Source: Epinephelus fuscoguttatus (taxonomy: Eukaryota > Chordata > Actinopteri > Perciformes > Serranidae). From it: a DNA stretch of 64,000 bases. A program made the position numbers and the translations under genes. Numbering within the stretch: the stretch's first letter is position 1; each line of letters starts with the position of its first letter. Below the pieces are notes generated by a model. It was not told the origin of the DNA. It worked only from the letters and a program-made list of their open reading frames with translations, and did no database searches. The stretch is from positions 28,048,322 through 28,112,321 of the forward strand of contig NC_064753.1 in NCBI RefSeq assembly GCF_011397635.1, read 5' to 3'. Positions 36,580-55,989 of the stretch are shown here, piece by piece.

Positions 36580-36680
36580 CAGAAGGTCACAACATCATGT
36601 CAGGATGGAGAGGATGTTTTTGAAGCACTGGACTGTTCTATGCCTCTGTCTGCAGCATGAGCTGTAGGTGGTCAAAACTT

Positions 36681-37891
36681 GAACCTGGTATGATTATAGA
36701 TTAGGTGTCCTACATGTCTGACATACCTGGAATGCCCTCATCATAAAAAACCTGCCTTCATACCTGCAGCAGAGGATGATAAAGCCGAGAATGGCAGGAG
36801 GAGACTCAAAGGGGGAGGCAAATGTTTTCAGTGAATCAGCAGGTCTGACCACTGACTTCCCTCAACACCTGATCCTACTGACAGCTGACAGCTCTGCTCC
36901 TCTCACAGGGCCATATGTCTGACAATATGCCAACTAAGTCAATCATCAATCTTTGAAAGGTGTTCTGGTAACATAAGAAAGTGCTCTAAGACTCTGAGAT
37001 TGACTGCTACAAGACACGCTGATATCTGCCATAAAAAATAGAGTTAAAGGAGGAAAATGATTCAGAACTAAAAGAGTCTTTCTTTACGTGAGGATCCTCT
37101 GTACATTTCCCTGTGCAGTCTTTTCGCTGTAGCCTGTCCTGATTTGTTCAACTTACAATAAGGCTATAGTGAGGGCAAAAACAGGCACGTGCACAGACAG
37201 ACCAAGTGGTGCTTGAGCACCTGCCCCTTGACTCAATAAGTGCCCCTTGTTGCAAGACATTTTTTTCAATTTCATTCTGTCACAATAATTACGTTATCAA
37301 CTTATCGAGGTCATGTCCATGTATCATGAGCTATTGCCAGTTGTGTTTACATGCCTGTTGGTTTACATAAGAGTGACTCTCCCTGCAGGGCAGCATCCAT
37401 GTCTCCGACCTGCTTTCACTGGTGACAGCCAGTCAGGCAATGATCGTTTTGTCACTGCTGCGAAATTAAATCACTACTGCATGAGTGTATGGGTATCAAA
37501 ATAAATAAATAAAATAAATAAATATGTAAGTAAATTAAATTTTGAAACAAGTATCAGTGGGGTGCCCTCGTTCACTTGAGCTCCTGCCCCTAAAACGTCT
37601 GGGCACAGTGCTGACAAAAGCCTCTCTGGTTTATTCTTGTATTATTTAAGCACCTGTTCAAATATTCATTCTGTATTTCTTGATGTTTTATTCATTGTAC
37701 TAACATAATTGTGAAAGCTCCGGATCCATCTTGTGTAAGACGTCCCTCTTCAGTGAACATCAGTGTTCACTCACTTTGTTTTATTCATCACATCAGAGCG
37801 ATCACTCCTGTGAGGGGTCTTATTAAAACTATCACCAAATTTTAAAATTAAGGATTAAATATACAAAAAAAAAAAATGTTATTTTGATGTC
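36681..37891. other. Between convergent bmal1 remnant and btbd10
   Basis: I could not recognise the C-terminal bmal1 exons. A weak hint (GATGATAAAGCCGAGAATGGCAGG at 36775) was not convincing. ATAAAT-type simple sequence occurs at 37500-37530. Confidence 0.45.
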
Positions 37892-37917
37892 TTTATTTGA
37901 TGATTTTAAGTTTTATT
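37892..37917 (-). terminator. Candidate polyadenylation signals, btbd10
   Basis: TTTATT at 37892-37897 and 37912-37917 reads AATAAA on the minus strand, about 0.7 kb past the btbd10 stop codon. These are candidates for the 3' end of the transcript. Confidence 0.4.
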
Positions 37918-38610
37918 TTTTAACAACAATTTCAAGCTTTGCACAAAAAGATTCTGACCACAACAGCCTGTGCTCTGCTTAATATCTTGGCTGTGGGAGG
38001 AGCATAACATCACATATCAGATCCAGCCAATGACTACATACCCAATTACAAGATTCAAAGACATCCGAAAGGAGTTCAACTGGAGATCATGACACGATGC
38101 GGTGATAACTGATTTTCTCCATGACCAGAAAGTCATGTTTTCTCCATATCAAGTCTTGTATTCTTCCCCCCAAAGCACATTTAGTTGTTAGGCCACCCAA
38201 GAGAATCAAAATCAAAATGATCAGTGAAATAAAACCTGTGAGAAAACAGTGACACCACAAGAGTGCTCAGCCAAACCCGTCAAATTAAGGTACGATAACA
38301 TTGTAAATAATAATGTTAATAATAATAATAAGTGTTTTACTGATTCTTTTTCCCCCAAACAGAAAAATAAATTCCTTTGGTCAAGTAAAAAACAAAATTA
38401 AAATAAGAGTGAACTCTTCCTTTCACCAGTCTTATGTCCCTCGAGTTTCTTTTTCTACAGTCAACCAGGTTCTTGAGGCTCTAAGGCTGCAAAGGAGGTG
38501 TCAAGGCAATATGGTTATGGTGCCCCTGGCGCTCCATGCTGCAGCATGCTGGGAGAAGGACTAGAGGAGTAGGAGAGGGGCAGAGGCATTGAAAGAGGAC
38601 CAGTGTGTCC

Positions 38611-46600
<7,990 letters not shown>

Positions 46601-46829
46601 TAGAAACGACAATCTTAAATTAGCTGTTGCTAAACTTGCTAATTACATTAGCTTTGTCTGAACAGTCATCTGGATTATAAAATAAAAATGTCTTGAAGGT
46701 TGTCGATTTGTTTTCCACAGCTGGTTGAACCAATTTTACTGCTTCCTAAAAAGGGAATCGAGCGTTGACTGCCTGCTTCTCTCAGATCTCGCGAGATGTT
46801 GCGTTTCCGTGCGACAGTTACTTCTCTTT

Positions 46830-48100
46830 TTTTTAAACTCACTTTATTTAAAGTTTCTGCATATACAAAGGCATTACATCGAGTGAAATAAACATAAAAC
46901 CAAAGATATAAACAGCCACGGGGAAAAAGAAAATGAACAAAGGTACATGAAAAATTAGACAAATTAAATAATCACACAACAAGTTACGAACAGATGAAGC
47001 TGAAAGTCAAAATGCCTTAACAGATTTAACAGTTGATGTCCCTATGACTTACTAGGTAAGGGGTTTTGGATCAAATGACGAATTATAAGGAAAAATAATC
47101 TTAAGAACTCATATGTGATTGCTTTACATATACATATGTGATGAATAGTAGTTTATAAAAAAAAAACTAAGATTAATTTACTTGGAAAGAAATAGAAAGT
47201 GCTGGTAATTTTTGTTCAGTAGTTCAGAGTGTGGTTTCAGAGTCCTACTATAGTCATGGAGATAAGCTGATTACAAAATGATATAAAATCAGGTTTATTT
47301 GTAAGGGCGTAGCCCAATATCACATACAATGTTGATGGTTCCAACTCACATCTTACAAGATGACAAAAAACTCCCCAAATGCTTATAAAATTAAAGAAAC
47401 CTTTGAAAAGGAAATTCCTAAACCTTGCAAAGAAGCCAAAGATATGTAATAGATATAGTAAATTCAGTATCAAAAGGTCCTTTATATACAGTATTGCAGT
47501 AGGATGGGACAAAGTTCTGAATGTGGGCCCAGTGTATTTCAAGGTGGGATGGGGGGTTGATTGTCTTTGATAACCACATGGAAACTGGTAAGATTGGCAT
47601 CAAATTATTGATTTTTAAGCAAAATCACCATCAGAGAGAATTAAAGTCAAATATTACACTACAATTTAAACATAATTTATCAAACTATTGGGCAAATTTC
47701 CACATGAAAAATCTAATGCAACACAGCCTCAAACAATAAGAAGCAACAGTTGAAAGGATAGAAAAGCAAATATTTATTAGATCAATTTGTTTCAACTGTC
47801 ACATCATCAGACCCTTCGCTGTTTTATCAAACATTTTTTATAGAGATCCAGAGAGATGAAAAAGTAACTGAAATATGTAACAGAGAACCAACATAAGAGA
47901 AAATAAGAAGAACTTTAGCTTATTTATCAGAAAACACAGTGGAAATGATTGTCATTTCAATGTATTGATTCAGACATGAAATGTAAATTAAATTCTAAAG
48001 TTATTTGTTTGTAATGCAAGGCAAGATGATGGGATGATGATTTTAGACTCAATAAGCATCTCCGTTGAGCTTTTGTAGGTTCCAGCTCATGACAAGAAAA
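46830..48100 (-). repeat. AT-rich insert, possible retrotransposon 3' end
   Basis: On the minus strand AATAAA (plus-strand TTTATT near 46849) is followed within 10 bases by an 8-A run at 46831-46838, as at the 3' end of a retroposed sequence. The rest up to about 48.1 kb is AT-rich with broken frames on both strands. I could not name a family or find a flanking duplication. Confidence 0.3.
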
Positions 48101-48476
48101 CAAAGAGGTGACGGCGTATAGTGTTGAGGATAAACGGCTATGAGAACTATGAGTCTCAAGCAAAGTACAAGCAAAAATGACATGCTGATCAGGACAAAAA
48201 TAGAATTAAAAAAAAAATTCTCTCCCTAAAAGTAATTACATGAGTGGATGCATTATGTGCAAGTGAAACAATAACATACAGTGCATGTAAGACTAGCTGC
48301 TTACAGTAGTTGGTCCTTATTTTCACATTGCTATACACACTAAACTGCATTTTTAAAAAAAAAAAATAGTTAATTTTGACACCTGTAGTCAGAACAGGAG
48401 AGTATGAGGTAATAGTTAACTTTTTAAACAATGTGTGTATGAAATCTTTTTCTTCAATATGGCCTGAGATACTACC

Positions 48477-48482
48477 TTTAAT
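48477..48482 (-). terminator. Candidate polyadenylation signal (ATTAAA), pth
   Basis: Plus-strand TTTAAT reads ATTAAA on the minus strand, about 240 bases past the stop codon. It is the common variant signal. No AATAAA was seen closer. Confidence 0.35.
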
Positions 48483-48718
48483 AGTTGCAAAATATTGTAA
48501 ACAAATTAAATAAATTAAAAATGAATTAGATATTTAACATACCTATGAGAAATAAATTAAAAGAAAATAACAAAAACATGAATGAATAAAAAAAATGAAG
48601 AATGAAAATATAAACATACAAAACAGTAACAGCTAGAAAAAATATTCTCACTGCCACATCCTCAAACTTTGCATGAGGCCTCTGTTTGGTGAGATTAAAG
48701 ATAACAGTTGGGTTGTAT

Positions 48719-49134
48719 TCAACCTTTCCGCATGTGTGGTCCAAGAACTACATTTGGGAAAAGATTTTTAATGTTCCCTGATTGTCCATGTTGCGGTTTG
48801 ACACTGGCAACAGTTATGCCCTTTAACTTTTCCTGAAGCCAGTCCTGTCTGTCTCCCACTTGTTTGTGCTCCCGAACGTTGTGCATAAGCTGCACCTCAC
48901 TGATGCTTCTCTTTCTGTAGAAATAGATGATATACCAAGGAAGAAGTCCATTATTAATTAAAATTATTCATTGTCAGTCGGTTATTTTCACTGCAAAGTC
49001 AAAATGATGATATGACGTCATGACGTTTAGACACAAACTAAAAAAAGAATTTACCTCAGTGGTTTAGCTTCTATCTGTAAACTGGTGAGGAAGAAGATCA
49101 GAACCAATGTTTCCAAGTACCTCAATGAAAACAT
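48719..49134 (-). CDS. pth1: Parathyroid hormone, prepro form
   Basis: Two coding exons, 49134-49055 and 48914-48719, are joined by a 140-bp GT-AG intron in phase to give 91 residues. Residues 1-24 or so form a hydrophobic signal peptide (MFSLRYLETLVLIFFLTSLQ). A short basic pro-segment ends in LRKR at 29, the convertase site. The 62-residue mature hormone begins SISEVQLMHNVREHK and continues RQDWLQEKLKG, the receptor-binding 1-34 region shared with vertebrate PTH. The intron splits the coding sequence just before the pro-segment cleavage site, as in PTH genes. PTH is secreted and acts on PTH1R-type receptors to control calcium and phosphate; fish lack discrete parathyroids but express it in other tissues. 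A TATA box and a non-coding exon lie upstream. It is shorter than mammalian PTH (84 mature residues), as expected for fish. The paralogue (pth1a or pth1b) is not resolved. Confidence 0.93.
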
Positions 49135-49283
49135 GTTAAGTATCTGAAACAAATTAAATAAAATAGTGGTTAGAAAATTTATTTCATGGCCTCCCAATTT
49201 AAAACTTAGTGTTTTTTTTTTTAATCATATCTATCTGTACAATGACATATTCAACTACTGATCCACTGTCATGCCATTCTTAC

Positions 49284-49378
49284 CAGATTTTCTGTCCTTA
49301 AATCCAGAAAAAAGTATGACAGCTTTTCTTGAAATAGTACTGTATCAGTGCGGCAAAGAAGTCAAACTTGTTGATCAG
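49284..49378 (-). other. Non-coding first exon of pth (predicted)
   Basis: Predicted from a TATA box at 49405-49412 (start near 49378) to a consensus donor CTG|GTAAGA (GT at 49283-49282). The next exon starts at 49143 after a TTTGTTTCAG acceptor, giving a 140-bp intron and 9 untranslated bases before the ATG. Confidence 0.7.
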
Positions 49379-49404
49379 TCTTTCGTGTGAGTCAGGTTCT
49401 CTCC

Positions 49405-49412
49405 TTTAAATA
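49405..49412 (-). promoter_or_regulatory. TATA box of pth
   Basis: TATTTAAA on the minus strand, within GC-rich flanks (GGGCTACGCTG on its 5' side). It lies about 120 bases before the predicted exon 1 donor. Confidence 0.7.
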
Positions 49413-49419
49413 CAGCGTA

Positions 49420-52203
49420 GCCCTCCCCTGGTCATCAATGAGCCATTTTCACGGTTGATGTTGATGTCACTTTTCAAATGCATCGATGGGGACAGGCATC
49501 TGCATGACACCACCTCCGCCACCACTCACTACTAACTCATCTTTCAACACCTCTGAAACTGACCTGTTGGTCACCCTGTTTATGAACTCGTTCCATTTTT
49601 TACTCTTCATACTGAATAATGAGACTTTTGTGCATCAGATGAAACACTTTCTTCGCTGATCTCTTATTAGATATATCTCATGCAGTGGGGCTACAGTGAA
49701 AACATATACTCTTTGAAAAGGCAATGACTGTCAAGCTTTATTTATTAGCAATGCAATTTATTTTATGGTTCAACTCATGCAAGCATCTAAAGGTCATGCA
49801 AAGGTGCAACTGGGCCAGCCTGAAGGGAATAAAGCACAGAGACCAATCCAGTAATTATCCTCAACCACAGACGACCTCAAAAAAGATAGCCATGACTACT
49901 TAGTGCAGCGTGATCATGAAACTGCACCTGCTCTTTGACTGAATCTCTGCAGAGTTCTCCCACACTTTCCAAATTTCCTGTCACTGACAAAGTCTCACTG
50001 TAGAACCTGTCAATTACTACATCTTGCATCAGCTGTGGAGTGGTCACAGGCATCTGGTCTTTATCGAAGAAGAACTTATTATTCACATTTTGATTAAAAC
50101 AACACTTCACTATAATGAAGGTCTACTCGTCCATGTTTGGGCCCAATTTGAAATTATACATATTTTCTCTTCAGCTGTTTGATGCACACTTGTTGCAGTA
50201 CGACTGTGGATTTCCCCTTTTTGTATTTTCACACATGATAAGACTAAATTGACAAGACATTTGAGAAAAACATGCCCTGTCAAGCATACATTTATTCTTA
50301 TTAAGTGTGTGAAGCAGCATTGCGGTTATGATGTATGGGTTGTGGATAACCTTGTCACTGTGTCACAAGATGCATTAGGTAACCATGAAAGACATTTTCT
50401 AAATGTGGCTAAGGAATGGCTATGCTATGACTGGAGGAATAGGTTGCTACAAAAGGACCTATATCTTTCTGTCATTAAGCTCCCCTGCACAATATGCTTT
50501 GTATTTATGTGTCCTCTAGCAGTTATGCATGTTTTCAATTTATATTGTTTCTTTTTTGGAGGGCTTTAATTTTGCTTTTACATTTTAATTGATGCTGTAA
50601 CCACCAAATCATCATTAAAGGCTTTTTTTTAATATAATGTCCCAGTTCACTCTACTAGTTCATGATCGAATGTGTTATTTATTTTGATTGCTGTGCTTGA
50701 AGTGGCTCTATACGATCGCATCATTAGAATATATCATCATGCCATTTAGTGTCAGAATTAGTCCAACCACATGTATTGGAAACATCTCAGATCCTCCAAA
50801 GAAATCCATATACGTTGTAAGGTTGTTACACCTGCCTCCGACTGCTCCTTGGAGAAACAAATAGGTAGACTCATGTGGGGCCATGCAGTTGATGCTGACC
50901 TGTGTCTTTATCAGCTCTCTCCATCGTGCACGTAAACAGCACACAGCACCACCTGTGGTTTCAGTTAGGCTGGATTTTTTGTGCATGCGGAGTATGCTCA
51001 GGCGAGCTGCTCTCATTACCTCATGCGGTCACAATGTGACTCATCTCAGTAATGGTATGCAGCTGGTGTGCAAGAGGACTTGACAGGGATTGACGGGAAG
51101 AATTGCACGCAAATCATTAACTTGGGTCACCCCCATGTCACAAAGAAAGTAATGCACATAAAAGTAGCTTAGCTCTTTGATCTATTTATAAGTGTATTGG
51201 CTGTAAATAGGCCACCTCTATACATATTTGGGATTTGAAAGCTCTTTCATTGATTTCCAGACGGTTATATTTCCCGTACTTCCTGCTCATTTTGTCGTAC
51301 CTGTTGTGTGCTGTATAAGTTATTGATTCTAGAAAGCAAATAGAAAGTAGTTACATTTGTTTTAATCCAATCTGTGGGATGTGTTTTCTTATTGTATGTT
51401 TTTTTACATATCCAGGGAGCAAAACATTATTTTCTCTGGCCTCTATATTACAAGTTTAAAGGTCTTATATTGAAGGACACCAGGACCCTTTAATACGTTC
51501 CCAGAAATCTATATATGGAATTACTTTTTTTGTGAAATGAGGTCACCTCACTATCATGTAACGGAATAGGATATATTTAGATTGTTGACATCATCCCACC
51601 TTTGCTTGTTAAACCAAACAAACACATAGGATACATATCTAAACCATACTGCTTGTATAACAATTATAAATTTTATGAGGGGGGCAGAAGCAAGTGCAGC
51701 AATAAATCATTCAGATGTGCATCCAAGTCCTCTTGGAGCTCTTCAGCTATTTGCCAAACCAAACGTTTTTATTCTTCCATGAAACATGTTGGGGTATATG
51801 CCAGTCTTGTGAGTGTCAGTTTATGTGGATACCCACACTCACATCAATCTATCACATACTTTTCAATGTCCATCTGACTACCCGGCACAGGTGGTGGTGG
51901 TGTCAAGTTAGTAGTTAGTATCTCTTCAGTGTTGTGCACATGAAGCACATGACAAGACAGAAAGAGCCTGACAGGACATGGCCAGCAGTGAACTGGTCAC
52001 TTTTTCTCCCTTATCATCGCTATTATAATCCTTACGCTCAACATGATAAACATCAATTAAATAATCTCTAATTAATGCTGTAACATAATGTAATATTTTT
52101 CTTTAAAGGGGAACTCCACTAATTTTACACAGCAAAGTCTCTTTACACACCGTGGGAAGTACTGGTGCAAATGTGAATAAAGTTGCATAAAGCTTTTTGT
52201 GAC
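49420..52203. other. pth upstream region and intergenic DNA, no gene seen
   Basis: 49480-49600 is unique and GC-richer and may hold pth regulatory sites, including TGACCTGTTGGTCA at 49560. Frames at 50249-50569 and 50708-51016 (about 100 codons) are unrecognised; the second lies in DNA that looks repeat-like (GGTGCTGTGTGCTGTTTACGTGCACGATGGAGAGAGC on the minus strand). Confidence 0.45.
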
Positions 52204-52660
52204 TTAAAGGGATAGTGCACCCAAAACTGAAAATTCAGCCATTATCTACTCACCCATATGTCGATTGAGGCCCTGGTGAAGTTTTAGAGTGCTCACATCC
52301 CTTGCGGAGATCGGCAGGGGGAGCGGCTAGCACACCTAATGGTAGACGGCACCCCAGACTAACGTCCAAGAACACAAAATTGCGGAGTATGTATCTTGTA
52401 TCTTAGAATACTTTGTATTCTAAGATACAAAGTATCTCCATACTGCTCATCCATAGTGATCCAAGTGTGTTGCAGCCGCGACATAAAAAGTTGTTTCGAA
52501 AAACATCATATGAACTCACTGTAGCCTGCAGCTCTGACTGCTCCACCCTCCGATCTCCGCAAGGGATGTGTGGACTCTAAAACTTCACCAGGGTCTCCGT
52601 TGGCATATGGGTGAGTAGATAATGGCTGAATTTTCATTTTTGGGTGCACTATCCCTTTAA
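52204..52660. mobile_element. TTAA-flanked foldback DNA transposon
   Basis: TTAA at 52204-52207 and 52657-52660 flank a 449-bp element. It starts AGGGATAGTGCACCCAAAA and ends with its near-exact complement. The inverted arms extend over about 100 bp, including CATCCCTTGCGGAGATCGG and its complement. The centre has a perfect 14-bp palindrome, GTATCTTAGAATAC-TTT-GTATTCTAAGATAC, at about 52400-52430. TTAA target and end sequence fit Kolobok- or piggyBac-type non-autonomous elements common in fish. It has no coding capacity. Confidence 0.9.
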
Positions 52661-55600
52661 GAGGAAGCTTTGTGAAATCTGATAAATGTCCCAAAGTGAT
52701 GTCACTTCTTCCAGCAAGGAATAAAAAAGATGATATCTCTGGTTCTGCTTCATAGATGGAGGAGTGCAATGCTAAATCTGTGGAATATTCTATTAAGTAG
52801 CTTTGATTTAGGAAAAAGCATTTAATTTAATGACATGTGACAGTAACAGTGCTTCAAACTTAAACAGACAGTACACTAGGGCAAACTATCTGACCACTGT
52901 AACAGATCAGAAACTGAGAAAGATACTGACCATGTACATACTGTATCCACAGCCTGGCCATAGAGACACAGGCAGTCCAGGGGCCATATTCACAAACATT
53001 CTGAGAATATTCTCAGAGAGCTCCATATGTAGCCTAAACATTTTTAGTAAGGAGTCCTAGCTTGAGTGTGATTTAAGAAAGTTCTCAGAGCAACTCTGAG
53101 CAAGATGGAGACAGGAACCTTTACCTTAGTGAGGAGGTGTGGTTGACCCCATTGCTACGTGTGACACATTATTTTAACATAATGTGATTGGTTGTCAGAG
53201 ACACGCCCTCGTGTCATTCCTTTGTCCCTGCTGCTATTGCTCTCCTGAATAAGTGACTGACCTGCTCTTCATTTTTTTTTGTTGTCTCTTGTTATTTATT
53301 GTTGCCTGAGTGATTGTTGTTTAATTGTTTGTTTATTACTGCTGGCTGTACAACAAATTGCCCCACGGGGATAATAAAGACTCCTTGAACCTTGAACCTT
53401 TTGTGATCCTGCAAGGTGTGGACACCCAGTGGAAATGAAATGAACTGCTGACTGTCAAAGTGTTGCTATTGTTAGTGTGATCATTCTGCTGATGGAAGGT
53501 TGAGACTGACTCAAATCATCACTGCTGCACTGTTGCATTTTTCCAGTTTTTCAAATATCTTATTATCGTGATCATTTTATTTCCAGTGTTATAGCGTTAG
53601 GTGGGAAATGTGTGCGTGTTCCTAATGACATCAATCCATTATCCATTGATGATCTAATCTGTAGCATTTCATTAACTCTGTGTCATCCAGCGTTTGGAGA
53701 ACACTTCTCCTTCCTCTTTGTCTTTCTTCCATTCAAGAAACTCTTACACTGCTTAAAAGTCCTCCTCCCTGCTCCTAACGGTTTTTGACCTGAGGAGCTC
53801 TTTTAAGGGTTAAGACACTGTGAATAAGTTGTATCTTTACAAGAACCTAGTCTTAACTTTAAAGGGAAATTCTAAGAAAATGTCACAATTCTAAGAATTT
53901 TAAATATTTGTTTTGTACTCAGTACTAAGAGATGACAAATAAAAAACCTTTGACCCTTGACCTCTGATATGAAGACATCAGGACAAAGTTCTTTGCAAAA
54001 ATTAAATGTAAATTTTAAGATTTTGATTTACTCTCTGACCAGACTAAAATGCAACATTATTGGAGATAATACTGTCAGCGTCATAGATGCAGCAAGACAT
54101 GTCAGTGCATGTCACAGCCTAAGAGACAGCCAACACAACAACATGTAGTTCATCTCATCATAAATAACACTCTGCCTTTTTATATACTATATTCACATTT
54201 GTTAGGTCATTTTTGAATGGCTGCACTGCTCCATCAAATGGAAAAATTCTTGATGTCTTGTGCAGAGTTTTCATATTTCCCCAAAATTCAGCCTGACCCT
54301 GATTTCTACTAAGTTCTGCAGGTTTAGTTTCATGTGCTGAATAGCCTGAGTTAATGAGATAACTGCTGATCTCGACTGCACAGGAAAAATATGGCAATCT
54401 GCAAAGAAAGAACCAAAACAAAAACATTGACATACAAGATGTATTGACACAAAATAAAACCTGCAGGAGGCTGGTAAAGCAGCAGTCAGAGGGACTGTTT
54501 CTGCTAAGTTTTCTTACACCTTTATTTATCCAGGGGAAGTTAGGCGTGTACACATGCTCTTTTCTGGTTATGCTCTGCTGGACGTTCATACCTGAAAGCT
54601 CCCCAGTGAGACCTGTTTTTTTTTTTTTTTTTTTTTCACTACTGTACCTAAAACAGCTTTAGAGGTGTAGCTTTCTTAACGATCAAGGTTTAGGGATTAA
54701 GGGTCAAGGATCAATGATTCTTTGTTGTCATCCCAGCCATGCAAATACATGAAAAGAGAGAAATGCATAACTCAGGTCTCGCTGATCATTAAACAATGAA
54801 CATTATAAGAAAACACTAAGTCAAAAATAAGTAACTAGTTAAATAAACGGATAAATAAAGTGAGCAGTGCAGCATGCAGTCAGCATACACACACACACAT
54901 ACAACAGCAACAATGGCAGTACATTGGTAACTGTAAGTGTTGGGGCTTTGTAACACGCTTGTTTTGCTCTGTGTTCCCTTCTGAAACAAACTCAATTGTC
55001 ACATTTTCCTACAACTGCACATCATAATTTTAGGTTCCATCCACAAGATGTCGCTGTGGTCCAACAGTTGAGTTAAGAAGCATTCTCTGTAATTCCCCTT
55101 TAAACAAGTTATTATCAAAACACTTTGATGGAAAGACTTCTAAAATCAATGTGTTTAGAACAACGCTGAGTTTGTTCTCTGCACTTCAAAGGCGATTCAA
55201 AAATGATAAAGCACAACAATATGAAAACACAGAGAGGGGTGATAATAATGACACAAGGCTGACAGTGCAACAACAATAAAACCAAGGGCAGAGAAAGAAA
55301 GAATGACAATCTAAACTTGTAAATCGAATTCTCCCAACATCCTGGCCCAAAAGGATCACGTCATCTACAGTCACTGAATTTAATACCAGGCTATCAAGGG
55401 GTGTTTGACCCACACCAGCTGCGGAAACCTTTAAAACTATTACAATTACGCTATTACAACTATGGCTCTGTTGGAAGGTTTGTAAGATACACATGAGATG
55501 ACACACCTTACTGCAGTAAACTGTGCTTCATGATATCATGCCACCTGCATGATTGCTCCTGGACTGCAAATCCAAGTCTGTATAGTGCCATTTTCTATAA

Positions 55601-55985
55601 TAGCTCTGATCAACAGCAGCTGTGCCGTCAGTGGTCAGGATTTGCGAATTTGTATTTCGTACATTTCATTTGCGCTTTATAATAAACAGCACTTTTCATC
55701 AACACCAGAAACACCACAGCCAATCCAAAATGGTGTGCTGTACATATTGGTTGATATAGACATATTAAGACAAAGCACGTTCATTTGTATTGCATGTTTC
55801 AACATCATTGCAAAGTGCTTTACAAAAGACAGAAAGGTATTAGAATAGACAAAAGAAAACACAACAATATAGAAAACATATACATAGGATTTTAAGGTAG
55901 GTAAAATAGAATAAGATGAACGGTAAATTACAATACAGCTACAGAACAATATATGAATAAATACTTAAAATGCAGTGGCAAACAG
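52661..55985. other. Intergenic, no gene seen
   Basis: 52980-53110 and 53820-53900 share AAGTTCTCAGA/ATTCTAAGAA-type words and may be ends of an old element; a LINE-like tail (ACAACAAATTGCCCCACGGGGATAATAAAG) occurs at 53350-53380. A 20-T run lies at 54618-54636. The 143-codon minus-strand frame at 54158-54589 is unrecognised. Confidence 0.4.
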
Positions 55986-55989
55986 AAAA

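Larger units (their letters stand above)
33113..36680 (+). pseudogene. bmal1: Decayed bmal1/arntl (clock bHLH-PAS factor) copy
   Basis: BMAL1 is the bHLH-PAS partner of CLOCK. Several exons match its PAS region in order and splice phase. 33113 on (AG|GCA GCT GAT GGC...; PAS-A 'ADGFLFVV-CDRG') runs into TGA at 33167 with a frameshift. 33305 on (NDLKGQSLFDYLHP) meets TGA at 33383. 33782-33852 (MKFNPNMEDEDFPSSC), 33981-34227 (KDFCTIHSTGYL ... GCHLSCLVAVGRLHPH) and 34399-34505 (ATVILAYSPQELLGTS, HLAECHKQ) are intact and in phase. 34745 on (REKINTNCYRLKIRDGSFIT, WTKEV) meets TAG at 34867 with a shift beyond it. Later pieces are about 36091-36168 and 36258 on (VPGVPDDMRAGPG), the latter split by a hAT MITE. 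bHLH exons were not found. The gene is clearly disabled; a functional paralogue presumably exists elsewhere, as teleosts commonly carry bmal1a and bmal1b. Confidence 0.85.

Noticed and set aside
49560..49573. TGACCTGTTGGTCA as a nuclear-receptor (vitamin D or oestrogen) response element upstream of pth
   Set aside because: The half-sites are everted with non-standard spacing, and one short palindrome is expected by chance. It is kept only as a remark.
50249..50569. 106-codon frame downstream of pth, considered as a far1 exon or new gene
   Set aside because: No recognisable domain, no splice sites in phase and AT-rich codon use.
54158..54589. 143-codon minus-strand frame
   Set aside because: No family resemblance. 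The composition is that of non-coding AT-rich DNA.
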